A stretch of 64,000 nt of DNA, taken from positions 1 through 64,000 of the forward strand of contig NZ_LT669939.1 of the NCBI RefSeq assembly GCF_900128505.1. Direction: 5' to 3'. The notes under the pieces were generated by a model that worked only from the letters and a program-made list of their open reading frames with translations, did no database searches and was not told the origin of the DNA. Source of the DNA: Parabacteroides timonensis. GTDB taxonomy: Bacteria > Bacteroidota > Bacteroidia > Bacteroidales > Tannerellaceae. The position numbers and the translations under genes were made by a program. Positions 8,101 to 17,137 of the stretch are shown piece after piece (position 1 is the first letter of the stretch; each line of letters opens with the position of its first letter).

Positions 8101-9222
8101 TTACGCTAAAATAATTAAGTCTATTCCCAATAGAGCTAATTCTTCTAATAGATTCCGATAATGAACCATTGACAGGATAGCGGAAGGAAATTTTAAGGTC
8201 GGTCGTCCGATACAGAGCGTACTGATTTGTTTCTCTTTACAAACCTGCACGATCGTATCCGTTATATGCGGAGACTGCACTTGGACGACTTCTCCTCCAA
8301 GTTCCGTTGCCAGCTTGAAATGGTTCAACAAATGTCTTTGGCTTGCCAATGGAATCCTGTCGGTACTCTCCCGGGGAGTTTGTACATACAATACGAAGAA
8401 TTTGGAATTATACCGGGTTGCCAACCGCGCAACTTTCCGTATGATCTTACGGGGAGTTTTCTCATTGCTGCTGATACAGGCCATAAACTTTTCGTGGCGT
8501 ACGCCGAGATTCTCGGGAATGGTATTCTCCACCTTTTTTTCCACCCGTAAAGCAACCTCTTTCAAGGCTAACTCTCTAAGCTGAAGGATATGCTCCGGCT
8601 TAAAGAAATTATTTAATGCTGTTTGTATCTTTTCGGGTTTGTATATTTTTCCGGCTTTCAACCGCGCCAACAATTCATCAGCCGTAAGGTCTATGTTAAC
8701 AACTTCATCAGCTTGTTCCAGCACGATATCGGGAATACGTTCCTTGACCTCGATTCCAACCACATCCTGTACCATCTCGTTCAGCCCTTCAATATGCTGA
8801 ATGTTGACTGCCGTGATTACACTGATACCGGCATCCAATATATCCATGACATCTTGCCAGCGTTTTTCGTTCTTACTGCCTTCGACATTGGTATGGGCCA
8901 ATTCATCGACGATGACTACTTCGGGATGGATACTGAGAATCGACTGCAAGTCCATCTCCTCGATCTCTTTTCCTTTATAAAATATCTTACGACGGGGTAT
9001 GATTGGCAATCCATCCACCAATGCCTCCGTCTCGACTCGCCCATGTGTTTCTATGTAACCGACCTTGATATCAATGCCGCTTTCCAATAATTGGTGGGCT
9101 TCCGATAACATCCGATACGATTTACCTACACCGGCACTCATGCCGATGTAGATTTTAAAATTACCACGACGAGACTTTTTCAACAAATCCAGAAAATGTT
9201 GTGCACTTTGTTCTCGATCCAT
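8101..9222 (-). CDS. kdpD: KdpD-type K+ sensor domain protein, lacking the kinase part
   Basis: The 373 residues match only the cytoplasmic N-terminal half of E. coli KdpD: a KdpD domain (about 15-225) with Walker A GMSAGVGKS and Walker B VVIVDELAHTN, then a universal-stress-like domain (about 245-373, with LCIGRPTLKFPSAILS). The four membrane helices and the kinase module of full KdpD are missing. This split form, followed by a separate histidine kinase, is typical of Bacteroidetes. It probably senses cytoplasmic K+ or nucleotides and passes the signal to the kinase encoded next. It lies 20 bp after the outer-membrane protein gene, within the kdp operon. Confidence 0.93.
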   Translation of the reverse strand: MDREQSAQHFLDLLKKSRRGNFKIYIGMSAGVGKSYRMLSEAHQLLESGIDIKVGYIETHGRVETEALVDGLPIIPRRKIFYKGKEIEEMDLQSILSIHPEVVIVDELAHTNVEGSKNEKRWQDVMDILDAGISVITAVNIQHIEGLNEMVQDVVGIEVKERIPDIVLEQADEVVNIDLTADELLARLKAGKIYKPEKIQTALNNFFKPEHILQLRELALKEVALRVEKKVENTIPENLGVRHEKFMACISSNEKTPRKIIRKVARLATRYNSKFFVLYVQTPRESTDRIPLASQRHLLNHFKLATELGGEVVQVQSPHITDTIVQVCKEKQISTLCIGRPTLKFPSAILSMVHYRNLLEELALLGIDLIILA

Positions 9223-9242
9223 GCGTATATTATAACGTTATA

Positions 9243-10010
9243 TCAAGGTCTTATAGAAATTCCAAAGACAAGATGGGCATCCTCCATGCAAGGGTTCCAA
9301 ACTGCCTGCGTAAAGATAGGCAAAGAAAACGAATCCGTAATCTTGATTTCTTTCGTAGCTTTTAAAGCGACATTGGACACAGTAAATCCATCGTTTACAT
9401 CTCCATACGTTGTCACACCTGCATCATACGGCAGCATACCGCATGTGGCATTCAGATCGACACCCTTTATTGTAAACGGGAAATTCAGTTCTACATACGA
9501 AGAATAGTTCTGATTACCTTCGGCATCTTTGTCGGCTCCGGCAATCATCACATTCCAAGCGATGGACAACGGAAACTTCTCGATCGGCAAAGTATAAGCC
9601 AATCCAAGGTCAAAATGGTGAGCTGTTTCATGGCTTTTGAAATTAAAATAATCACCGGCACCTTGTCCTGCCCACCATAAACTGGCAATAGACAATGTAG
9701 GACCTGCCGATCCGAAAGTGTAAGCAGCCGTCAAGTCAATTTCTTTGGCGGCAGCAGCCGATGTGGAATTAGCTCCCTGAAAATCGGTTGATCCCCATGC
9801 TGTCAACGAGAAATTACCTACACCCAAAGACAAGGTCGGCTGAAAACTGGCACCTGTCTGATAGAAACCACGCCAAATATAAGAGCTAACCAAATCTCCC
9901 TGCACGGAGAAACTTACCTTACCATCCTCTTCCTGCGCATTTACCAGTGTTGAAGAAGCCATAGAGAAAACAACTGCCAAAGCAGCGATTTTTTTTACAA
10001 ATGATTTCAT
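9243..10010 (-). CDS. Outer-membrane beta-barrel protein inside the kdp operon
   Basis: The 255-residue protein has a signal peptide (MKSFVKKIAALAVVFSMASS, cut after NAQ) and a mature part of alternating amphipathic strands, beginning VSFSVQGDLVSSYIWRG, a pattern seen in outer-membrane proteins with a Y-x-WRG start. It lies between kdpC (33 bp) and kdpD (20 bp). It may let K+ or a counter-ion reach the periplasm, or act in sensing; neither can be read from sequence. The family resembles small TorF-like or DUF-type barrels. The precise family is uncertain, while outer-membrane location is well supported. Confidence 0.75.
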   Translation of the reverse strand: MKSFVKKIAALAVVFSMASSTLVNAQEEDGKVSFSVQGDLVSSYIWRGFYQTGASFQPTLSLGVGNFSLTAWGSTDFQGANSTSAAAAKEIDLTAAYTFGSAGPTLSIASLWWAGQGAGDYFNFKSHETAHHFDLGLAYTLPIEKFPLSIAWNVMIAGADKDAEGNQNYSSYVELNFPFTIKGVDLNATCGMLPYDAGVTTYGDVNDGFTVSNVALKATKEIKITDSFSLPIFTQAVWNPCMEDAHLVFGISIRP

Positions 10011-10043
10011 TACCTAAATCTTTTTTACCTAATTAACTATTTG

Positions 10044-10625
10044 TTATTTGTTTTGAGCGGCTTCATCGAGCGCTACATTTAATTTTAATACATTTACTTT
10101 TTCTGTACCGAACATACCCAGTAACGGTTTCTCAACATGCGAGTTGACGATTGCCATCACTTTGTCTTCCGACCAACCGCGTGCTTCTGCTACACGTTTA
10201 GCCTGTACATAAGCAGCTTTCGGAGAAATATGCGGGTCCAGACCGGAAGAACTGGCTGTAATGATTTCGGCAGGAACATCTTTACGTTCCAAATACGAAT
10301 GATGAGCCAGGAATGTGTCGATGCGTTCTTCCAACAAAGCCAAATGTTCTTCATTCGAAGGTCCTTTGTTGCTACCGCCCGAACTGGAAGCATCATAACC
10401 ATCACCGGCATGAGAAGGACGACCCCAGAAATAAATATCTTGAGTAAAGTTCTGCCCTACATTGGCAGCACCTACTACTTTTCCGTTTAATGTAACCAAT
10501 TCGGCATTTCCTTTATTCGGTCCAGCCACCTGGGCGAACAACCACAAAACGAAAATGTAGAATACACTGAAGAACAAACAAAAGGCGATTGTCAGTCTTA
10601 ATGATTTTAAAAGATTTGATATCAT
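10044..10625 (-). CDS. kdpC: Potassium-transporting ATPase subunit C
   Basis: The 193-residue KdpC stabilises the KdpFABC complex and helps ATP binding by KdpB. One N-terminal membrane helix (about 10-32) is followed by a periplasmic domain with the family phrases FWGRPSHAGDGYDASSSGGS and SSGLDPHISPKAAYVQA. Family length is about 190, so it is complete. It is 79 bp after kdpB, the widest gap between structural genes here, and that gap holds a hairpin (10651-10682). Confidence 0.97.
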   Translation of the reverse strand: MISNLLKSLRLTIAFCLFFSVFYIFVLWLFAQVAGPNKGNAELVTLNGKVVGAANVGQNFTQDIYFWGRPSHAGDGYDASSSGGSNKGPSNEEHLALLEERIDTFLAHHSYLERKDVPAEIITASSSGLDPHISPKAAYVQAKRVAEARGWSEDKVMAIVNSHVEKPLLGMFGTEKVNVLKLNVALDEAAQNK

Positions 10626-10650
10626 AATAAATTATTGTTTTATTTTTCGC

Positions 10651-10682
10651 TCTTCCTCCTCTCTATATATGGAGGAGGAAGA
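10651..10682. promoter_or_regulatory. Hairpin between kdpB and kdpC
   Basis: An 11-bp perfect stem (TCTTCCTCCTC pairing with GAGGAGGAAGA) encloses a 10-base AT-rich loop in the kdpB-kdpC gap. No T-run follows on the minus strand. It may set the relative output or stability of the two mRNA parts. Confidence 0.55.
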
Positions 10683-10704
10683 ACTGTGAATGTTGATTTT
10701 ATTT

Positions 10705-12744
10705 TTACATGAATAAACTTACGATCATATCTATCAACTTGATACCAATGAAAGGAGCGATCACACCGCCCAAACCATAAATCAACAAGTTGCGACGAAG
10801 CAACGCAGAAGCACCGATCGGTTTATAAGCGACACCACGTAATGCCAACGGAATCAGGATCGGGATGATAATCGCATTAAAGATGATCGCACTCAGGATA
10901 GCCGATTCCGGACTATGCAAGTTCATGATATTCATCGGAGCCAATGCCGGGATCGTTACCATGAACAATGCCGGTACGATAGCAAAATACTTGGCTACGT
11001 CGTTAGCGATACTGAAAGTCGTCAATGTACCACGAGTCATCAACAACTGTTTACCGATCTCAACGATTTCGATCAACTTGGTCGGGTCATTATCCAAATC
11101 GACCATGTTACCGGCTTCCTTGGCTGCCTGTGTACCGCTATTCATAGCTACACCCACATTGGCCTGCGCCAAAGCCGGAGCGTCGTTTGTCCCGTCACCC
11201 ATCATGGCAACTAATTTACCGTTTTCCTGTTCCTTGCGGATATAGTTCATCTTGTCTTCCGGTTTAGCTTCTGCGATATAATCGTCTACACCGGCTTTTT
11301 CTGCAATATATTTTGCGGTCAACGGGTTATCACCGGTTACCATTACCGTCTTCACACCCATCTTACGCAAACGTTCGAAACGTTCCTGGATACCCGGTTT
11401 GATGATATCCTGCAATTCGATCACACCGATAATGAAATCATCCTGTGACACAACCAGCGGAGTACCACCATTGCTTGTGATCTTCTGAACCAAGTCGGCA
11501 ACTTCTTCCGGATATTTGTTTCCGGCTGCCTCACTCATTTTACGGATGGCTTCGAAAGCACCTTTACGGATACGAGTACCGTTAGCCAAATCCACACCTG
11601 AACATTTTGTCTCAGCCGTAAATTTGATCATCTTAGAACCGGATGTGTTCAAGTCATGTACACGTATGCCTCTTTCACGTCCCAACTCTACAATAGACTT
11701 ACCTTCGGGGGTGTCATCGGAAAGAGAAGACAACAAACAAGCCTGTACGAAAGAATGCTCGTCGATTCCGGATACCGGATAGAACTGAGTAGCTTTACGG
11801 TTACCGATCGTGATTGTACCGGTCTTGTCCAGCAACAGGGTGTCGATGTCACCGGCTGTTTCTACTGCTTTACCGGATTTGGTGATTACATTGGCGCACA
11901 ACGCACGGTCCATACCTGCGATACCGATAGCTGACAACAGACCACCGATCGTAGTCGGGATCAAGCAGACAAACAAAGAGATAAAGGCTGCAATCGTAAT
12001 CGTTGTATTAGCATAGTCGGCATACGGTTTCAATGTTCCGCAAACAACCACGAATACCAATGTGAAACCTGCCAACAGGATGGTCAAGGCTATTTCGTTC
12101 GGAGTCTTCTGACGAGAAGCACCTTCTACCAAAGCGATCATTTTATCCAAGAAGCTTTCGCCCGGTTCTGTTGTCACCTTTACCTTGATCTGATCAGACA
12201 AAACTTTCGTACCACCCGTTACAGAACTCTTGTCACCACCGGCTTCGCGGATCACCGGAGCAGATTCACCGGTAATGGCACTTTCATCGATGGAAGCCAG
12301 ACCTTCGATGATCTCTCCATCGGAAGGGATTGTATCACCGGCTTCGCAAATGAAGATGTCACCTTTCTTCAATTGAGAAGAGCTGACCGTTTCGATCTTA
12401 TTGCCAACACACAAACGAGCCGGAGTTTCTTCACGAGTCTTACGCAAACTGTCGGCCTGTGCCTTACCACGTGCTTCGGCAATGGCTTCAGCGAAGTTGG
12501 CGAAAAGCAGTGTAACGAACAATACAATAAATACTAAAATATTGTAACCGAAAGATCCCTGTGTCGTGTCGCCTGTGGCTGCTGCCCAGATAGTAACGAA
12601 CAACATGACGAATGTCACCACTTCTACGATGAACATGATCGGGTTACGGAACATCACCCGCGGATTCAACTTAACGAATGATTGCTTTAAACTTTCTATA
12701 ACGAGCTCCCTTGGAAATAAAGAAGCGGCTTTGTTATTTTTCAT
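10705..12744 (-). CDS. kdpB: Potassium-transporting P-type ATPase subunit B
   Basis: The 679-residue catalytic subunit hydrolyses ATP to drive K+ uptake through KdpA. It has the phosphorylation motif LLLDKTGT with Asp306, the actuator motif TGES (158-161; the Ser matches the inhibitory phosphoserine of E. coli KdpB), nucleotide-binding KGAF, and the hinge MVTGDNPLTA and GDGTNDAP. Membrane helices lie near 35-55, 65-85, 220-275 and at the C-terminus. It follows kdpA by 16 bp and is complete. Confidence 0.98.
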   Translation of the reverse strand: MKNNKAASLFPRELVIESLKQSFVKLNPRVMFRNPIMFIVEVVTFVMLFVTIWAAATGDTTQGSFGYNILVFIVLFVTLLFANFAEAIAEARGKAQADSLRKTREETPARLCVGNKIETVSSSQLKKGDIFICEAGDTIPSDGEIIEGLASIDESAITGESAPVIREAGGDKSSVTGGTKVLSDQIKVKVTTEPGESFLDKMIALVEGASRQKTPNEIALTILLAGFTLVFVVVCGTLKPYADYANTTITIAAFISLFVCLIPTTIGGLLSAIGIAGMDRALCANVITKSGKAVETAGDIDTLLLDKTGTITIGNRKATQFYPVSGIDEHSFVQACLLSSLSDDTPEGKSIVELGRERGIRVHDLNTSGSKMIKFTAETKCSGVDLANGTRIRKGAFEAIRKMSEAAGNKYPEEVADLVQKITSNGGTPLVVSQDDFIIGVIELQDIIKPGIQERFERLRKMGVKTVMVTGDNPLTAKYIAEKAGVDDYIAEAKPEDKMNYIRKEQENGKLVAMMGDGTNDAPALAQANVGVAMNSGTQAAKEAGNMVDLDNDPTKLIEIVEIGKQLLMTRGTLTTFSIANDVAKYFAIVPALFMVTIPALAPMNIMNLHSPESAILSAIIFNAIIIPILIPLALRGVAYKPIGASALLRRNLLIYGLGGVIAPFIGIKLIDMIVSLFM

Positions 12745-12760
12745 CTTCTTAATCTGTCAA

Positions 12761-14470
12761 TTAGTAAATGCTAAAATATTCGGCGATCGGGCCTAATGTT
12801 TGTGCCGGGAAGAATGATAGTGCAGCTACGATTACGATCACGCAGAATGTCATCACACCGAATGTTACCGTATCAGTCTTTAATGTACCCGCACTTTCCG
12901 GAGTATACTTCTTGTTTGCTAACAAACCAGCGATAGCAACCTGTCCGACGATCGGCAAATAACGTGAAATAATCAGTGCCAAACCGCAAGTGTAGTTCCA
13001 GAAGTAGGTATTGTCACCCAAACCTTCGAAACCGGAACCGTTGTTGGCGGAAGAAGAAGTGTATTCATACAACATTTCACTGAAACCGTGGAAACCGGGG
13101 TTATTCAACCAACCTCCCTCACTCTCTACGAATCCCGGAGCGTAAACCCACAAATAAGAAGAGATAGCCGTAAAGATCAAAATCACGAACGGGTGAGCCA
13201 AAGAAACGATTGTCGCAATTTTCATTTCGCGGGCTTCAACCTTTTTACCTAAGAATTCCGGAGTACGTCCGACCATCAAACCACTGATGAATACGGCAAT
13301 AATCAGAAATGCATAGTAGTTCATGAAACCTACGCCGACACCACCGAACCAAGTATTGATCTGCATGTTCAACATTTCAACCATACCGGAAAGAGGCATC
13401 GTACTGTCGTGCATACCGTTTACAGAACCGTTGGAAGTAACTGTTGTAGTGACAGACCACAAAGCTGTTGCACCCGGGCCAAGACGTGTTTCCTTACCTT
13501 CCATAGCACCACAAGACTGATCGATACCCATCTTGTCGATATTCGGGTTACCTGCCATTTCATAATGGACGTTACAGCATACCCCTAAGAGATAAGCGAA
13601 CAACATCACACCGTAGATCACATAACCTAATTTCTTACGTTTCAGATAGAATCCCAATGCGAATACCAATGCCATCGGAATGATCAGGATAGACCAACAT
13701 TCTGCGATATTAGTCAGGTAAGTCGGGTTTTCCAACGGGTGAGAAGAGTTCACACCGAAGTAACCACCACCGTTCGTACCTAACTGCTTAATAGGAACGA
13801 TTGCAGCCGTAGGACCTTGTGATACAGTTTGTTCAGCACCTTCCAATGTAGGGATAGTCATTTTGGAGTCGAAGCCCATCGGAGTTCCTTGAAGGATCAA
13901 GATAAAACCGACGATTAAAGACATCGGGAAAAGGATACGTGTACAGCTGATCACTAAGTAATGCCAGAAGTTACCGATTGTTTTGGTTGTTTTGGCAGCC
14001 ATAGATTTCATGATTCCCGCCATGGCAGCCATACCTGTTGCGGCAGTGATGAACTGGAACAACATGATGACAAACAACTGTGTAAAGTAAGTCAAACCGC
14101 TTTCACCGCTATAGTGCTGTAAGTTGCAGTTTACCATGAAGCTGATACATGTGTTGAACGCCAAGTCCGGGCTTTGTCCGCCGTTACCATCGGGGTTCAA
14201 AGGAAGGTATCCTTGCGATACCAACAGGATCATCCCCCAAAAGAACCAAAATACATTTATAATAAGCAGAGATTTCAGGAATACCTTCCAATCCATCTCT
14301 TCGTTGGGGTTGATACCCGCCAGTTTGTAAATAAATCTTTCAATCGGAGCCATGAAACGCATGCAGTCGTTTCCCTCCTTATACACTTTGGCGATATGCT
14401 TTCCTAATGGATAGCTGATAACTATCAGCAGCAATATCTGCAATGTTACACCTAAAATTTCTGTGTTCAT
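12761..14470 (-). CDS. kdpA: Potassium-transporting ATPase subunit A (K+ channel-like)
   Basis: The 569-residue KdpA forms the K+ selectivity pathway of the complex. About ten hydrophobic helices are visible. Pore-loop phrases include NTCISFMVNCNLQHYSGE, GTNGGGYFGVNSSHP, TTVTSNGSVNGMHDS and SSANNGSGFEG, the usual four KdpA filter regions. It starts 26 bp after kdpF and precedes kdpB by 16 bp in the same transcript. Confidence 0.98.
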   Translation of the reverse strand: MNTEILGVTLQILLLIVISYPLGKHIAKVYKEGNDCMRFMAPIERFIYKLAGINPNEEMDWKVFLKSLLIINVFWFFWGMILLVSQGYLPLNPDGNGGQSPDLAFNTCISFMVNCNLQHYSGESGLTYFTQLFVIMLFQFITAATGMAAMAGIMKSMAAKTTKTIGNFWHYLVISCTRILFPMSLIVGFILILQGTPMGFDSKMTIPTLEGAEQTVSQGPTAAIVPIKQLGTNGGGYFGVNSSHPLENPTYLTNIAECWSILIIPMALVFALGFYLKRKKLGYVIYGVMLFAYLLGVCCNVHYEMAGNPNIDKMGIDQSCGAMEGKETRLGPGATALWSVTTTVTSNGSVNGMHDSTMPLSGMVEMLNMQINTWFGGVGVGFMNYYAFLIIAVFISGLMVGRTPEFLGKKVEAREMKIATIVSLAHPFVILIFTAISSYLWVYAPGFVESEGGWLNNPGFHGFSEMLYEYTSSSANNGSGFEGLGDNTYFWNYTCGLALIISRYLPIVGQVAIAGLLANKKYTPESAGTLKTDTVTFGVMTFCVIVIVAALSFFPAQTLGPIAEYFSIY

Positions 14471-14496
14471 CTTCTTACTTTAAAAACTAATTACCA

Positions 14497-14577
14497 TTAA
14501 AACTTTTCGGGCTTAATCAGGACATACATCAAATACCCGAAGATCACTATGCAAAGTATAAACAATGCTAAAAACAT
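14497..14577 (-). CDS. kdpF: KdpF, 26-residue membrane subunit
   Basis: An ATG at 14577 opens MFLALFILCIVIFGYLMYVL followed by IKPEKF and TAA. It is a single hydrophobic helix ending in K-P-E-K-F, the usual KdpF tail, and it lies immediately before kdpA. KdpF stabilises the Kdp complex in the inner membrane. It is preceded by GGAG about ten bases upstream. Confidence 0.93.
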   Translation of the reverse strand: MFLALFILCIVIFGYLMYVLIKPEKF

Positions 14578-14597
14578 AACCTAAATCTCCTTTCTCT

Positions 14598-14693
14598 TTA
14601 AATTTTCTCAAACCAGTCTACACACTTGAAGAAAAACCAATAACATGCTACACCAGTAGCGCATAAAAACAAAAATGATAATGTATCTTCCAT
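14598..14693 (-). CDS. 31-residue membrane protein heading the kdp operon
   Basis: From ATG 14693 the frame reads MEDTLSFLFLCATGVACYWF, then FFKCVDWFEKI and TAA. It has one membrane helix with a short charged, aromatic tail. It lies 20 bp before kdpF and 38 nt after the predicted transcription start, so it is the first gene of the operon. It could be a second small subunit or regulator of Kdp; no function is assigned. Conservation of the F-K-x-V-D-x-F-E-K tail in relatives would be the main test of reality. Confidence 0.7.
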   Translation of the reverse strand: MEDTLSFLFLCATGVACYWFFFKCVDWFEKI

Positions 14694-14741
14694 ACTTGTT
14701 TTTTTAATTGTTAATACTACTTCTGTTTTTGCCCTACTATA

Positions 14742-14757
14742 TGCCAAAGTCGTGCCA
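14742..14757 (-). promoter_or_regulatory. Sigma-54 promoter of the kdp operon
   Basis: The minus strand reads TGGCACGACTTTGGCA: GG, exactly ten bases, then GC, close to the consensus TGGCAC-N5-TTGCA. The predicted start is near 14731, leaving a 38-nt leader before the 31-codon gene. The enhancer-like palindrome at 14839-14864 lies about 120 bp upstream. Promoter activity has not been shown. Confidence 0.75.
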
Positions 14758-14838
14758 AAAATTCATCTTCAACAGCAACACACTATATATCAACCATATA
14801 CAAAATAGTCACTTTTAAAGAGCGCATTCAATCCTTTT

Positions 14839-14864
14839 CAAAATGAAAAAAAATTTTCATTTTG
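14839..14864. promoter_or_regulatory. Enhancer-type palindrome K upstream of kdp
   Basis: Perfect 11-bp arms CAAAATGAAAA and TTTTCATTTTG are separated by four bases. The centre is about 120 bp upstream of the predicted kdp start, a normal distance for an NtrC-type activator site. The same arms with a four-base spacer recur at 17343-17368, and the half-site recurs in front of otsAB and the antiporter. Confidence 0.8.
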
Positions 14865-14942
14865 GGGGAAAGAGGAATAAAAAAGGCAAATCACCTGCTT
14901 GAAGCGACTTGCCCGATACGTAAACCGACAATGTTACACTAT

Positions 14943-16268
14943 TTATAATCCGTAAATTTCCATTTTCCTATAAAGAGTGGTTAACCCTATCCCCAAAAGC
15001 CGGGCAGCTTCGGGTTTGTACCCATTGGTATATTGAAGAACTTTCTGAATATGACTTTTTTCAACGGTGGCCAAATCCAGCCCGATGTTATTACCTGCAT
15101 TTTCAGATAATTCCAATATTTGTAACGGCAGGGATTGACAATCCAATATATCTCCTTCTGCGACAACCAAACTTCTTTCCACTGTATTTTTCAGTTCTCT
15201 GACATTCCCTTTCCACGGGCATCGTTTTACGACAGCCATATACCTTTCTGATATCTGAGGAGTTTTTTTCCCTATCTTTTTTGAAAAAGAAGATACAAAT
15301 TCTTTTACGAATAGAGAAATATCCTCTTGCCGTTTACGTAATGGTGGAAGATAGATCTGGAATACAGATAAACGATAAAATAGATCTTCTCTAAAATTTC
15401 CGGCAACTATTTCTTGCTCCAGATCACGATTTGTCGCGGCTATCACCCGAACATCGACATGTATTGGGACTGTACTACCGATTTTCATGAACTGCCCGGT
15501 TTCAAGAACACGCAGCAACCTCACTTGTAAAGAAATATCCATCTCTCCTATCTCATCCAAAAATAGGGTACCGCCATTCGCCTCCTCAAAAAGTCCCTTT
15601 GTTTCTGCAATCGCTCCAGTAAAAGCACCTGCCGTATGTCCAAACATTTCGCTTTCGAGTAAATCTTTACTAAAAGAAGAACAATTTATGGCAACAAAAG
15701 CCTGTCCGTTTCGACGACTATTATCATGGATCAAATTTGCAAAAACCTCTTTCCCGGTTCCTGTTTCACCGGTCAACAACACGGAAGCATCTGTTTCCGC
15801 CACTTTTTGAGCTAATGAAACAGCCTTTAATATTGCCGGAGACTTACCGATTATTCTTTTGGACAGAGACCGTCTTCCGACAACCGAATTGGCCAAAAAT
15901 GCTTTGGAGGCTTTTTCCATCGCTTTTGCAACAAGAGGAATGATCCTGTTATTGTCATCTCCCTTCACTAAATAATCAAAAGCACCTCTTTTCATTGCCG
16001 AAACGCCATCTTCAATCTTTCCGTGGGCTGTCAGAAAGATAATCTCCGTCAAAGGAGATATATTTTTCATTTGAACTATAAGCTCGATACCATTGCCGTC
16101 CGGCAGACAGACATCGCAAAGAACCACTTGCGGTGCATAAGTACATAATTGTTTTAAACCTGTCTTGCATGAGGTTGCCTGACAAATCTCATACCCTTCC
16201 AGTTCAAGAATACGTGACAATAATGCCAATGTTTGCTTTTCATCGTCAATAATTAATATTTTTCCCAT
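14943..16268 (-). CDS. NtrC-family sigma-54-dependent response regulator
   Basis: The 441-residue regulator has a receiver domain (1-120, phospho-acceptor Asp52 in VLCDVCLPDG), an AAA+ domain (about 138-365; Walker A GETGTGKE at 167-174, the sigma-54 contact loop GAFTGA at 214-219, Walker B TLFLDEIG) and a C-terminal Fis-type helix-turn-helix (about 400-441, ending GYKPEAARLLGIGLTTLYRK). It would activate RpoN-dependent promoters after phosphorylation. It lies just upstream of the kdp operon, whose promoter is of -24/-12 type, and so probably replaces KdpE. The likely kinase is the one at 6366-8090. It ends a three-gene leftward operon. Confidence 0.95.
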   Translation of the reverse strand: MGKILIIDDEKQTLALLSRILELEGYEICQATSCKTGLKQLCTYAPQVVLCDVCLPDGNGIELIVQMKNISPLTEIIFLTAHGKIEDGVSAMKRGAFDYLVKGDDNNRIIPLVAKAMEKASKAFLANSVVGRRSLSKRIIGKSPAILKAVSLAQKVAETDASVLLTGETGTGKEVFANLIHDNSRRNGQAFVAINCSSFSKDLLESEMFGHTAGAFTGAIAETKGLFEEANGGTLFLDEIGEMDISLQVRLLRVLETGQFMKIGSTVPIHVDVRVIAATNRDLEQEIVAGNFREDLFYRLSVFQIYLPPLRKRQEDISLFVKEFVSSFSKKIGKKTPQISERYMAVVKRCPWKGNVRELKNTVERSLVVAEGDILDCQSLPLQILELSENAGNNIGLDLATVEKSHIQKVLQYTNGYKPEAARLLGIGLTTLYRKMEIYGL

Positions 16269-16286
16269 GTAATTTTTATGATCACT

Positions 16287-16754
16287 TTATAATTCACCAA
16301 AATCTTTAGAAATTTGCCCCACGCAAACGGGTTTCCAACAATCAAAACTTTTCTTTTTGGCGGAAATCGTGTTATTGATCACTGGCAATTCGTTACTTTC
16401 ATAAATATACAGAACCGCATATCCTAAACTTGTTGTTTTCAACTGTTTTCTTAATGTATTCCAAGCCTCTCCATCGGAAATAAAGCATTGCGGCATGGTC
16501 GACTCTGTTCCAAATACCAGTTTGTATTTATTCAGTGCCGGTTCACCTGTTTGGCTCGCCTGTTTTTGGGGATAACATAGGTAAGCGACTCCTGTCAAAA
16601 GGATTATTCCGGTGAAAGTATTCAATATATATTTGAAATAATAATCACTTTCGAAAAAACAGAGTTCACGAATACTATAACAGAGACAAGCTAACAAAAG
16701 CCCTATCACTATCATTCGTAATACTAAAACTTGAATCCAGATATTTTTTCCCAT
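16287..16754 (-). CDS. Unknown two-helix membrane protein upstream of the kdp regulator
   Basis: The start at ATG 16754 gives about 155 residues: MGKNIWIQVLVLRMIVIG, two hydrophobic segments (about 5-25 and 40-60), then a soluble C-terminal part with EAWNTLRKQLKTTSLGYAVL and a conserved-looking CWKPVCVG near the end. An in-frame extension to GTG 16907 exists but runs through a hairpin, so the shorter start is preferred. It ends 18 bp before the NtrC-type regulator and is probably co-transcribed. It could sense membrane or osmotic state; no family was recognised. Confidence 0.6.
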   Translation of the reverse strand: MGKNIWIQVLVLRMIVIGLLLACLCYSIRELCFFESDYYFKYILNTFTGIILLTGVAYLCYPQKQASQTGEPALNKYKLVFGTESTMPQCFISDGEAWNTLRKQLKTTSLGYAVLYIYESNELPVINNTISAKKKSFDCWKPVCVGQISKDFGEL

Positions 16755-16795
16755 CTCTAGCTTAAAATTTAAGAACTCAACCCCTTCTTTAAAAG

Positions 16796-16824
16796 AAGCC
16801 GTGAATAATTTATATTCACGGCTT
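16796..16824. terminator. Hairpin in the kdp regulator operon, possible attenuator
   Basis: A 12-bp perfect stem (AAGCCGTGAATA with TATTCACGGCTT) and a five-base loop lie between the 72-codon gene and the membrane-protein gene. On the minus strand TTCTTTT follows, so partial termination is possible. Long A-rich DNA on its other side also fits a rightward role, but no rightward gene ends here. Confidence 0.5.
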
Positions 16825-16918
16825 AAAAAAGAAAAAAAACAATTCAAATCTTTACAGATGAATGGATAAAAGGGTTTTGGTTCACATAAAACAATTTTAA
16901 TTGCCACTTATTGAAATA

Positions 16919-17137
16919 CTATGATTTGCTTACTGTAACCGAACACTTTTTACCAGACCACCATTTCTCTACTCTGTTTTTCAAAATGAAAAAGTAGCTT
17001 AGAATACCAACCCAACTTGTTAACAACAATAGGATGATAATCCTGTTCTTGATCTTCTGAGGAATATCTTTTTTTAGCAAATTGCCTATTGCCAATACAG
17101 ATGCAACTGCTCCCAACTGATAAATAAAAAGTACCAT
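16919..17137 (-). CDS. Small two-helix membrane protein, first gene of the regulator operon
   Basis: The 72-residue protein starts MVLFIYQLGAVASVLAIGNL, continues with a charged loop (KKDIPQKIKNR) and a second helix (IIILLLLTSWVGILSYFFIL), and ends in a basic tail. No family was recognised. It lies 164 bp upstream of the membrane-protein gene at 16754 and shares its direction. The long spacing and the intervening hairpin leave co-transcription open. Confidence 0.5.
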   Translation of the reverse strand: MVLFIYQLGAVASVLAIGNLLKKDIPQKIKNRIIILLLLTSWVGILSYFFILKNRVEKWWSGKKCSVTVSKS

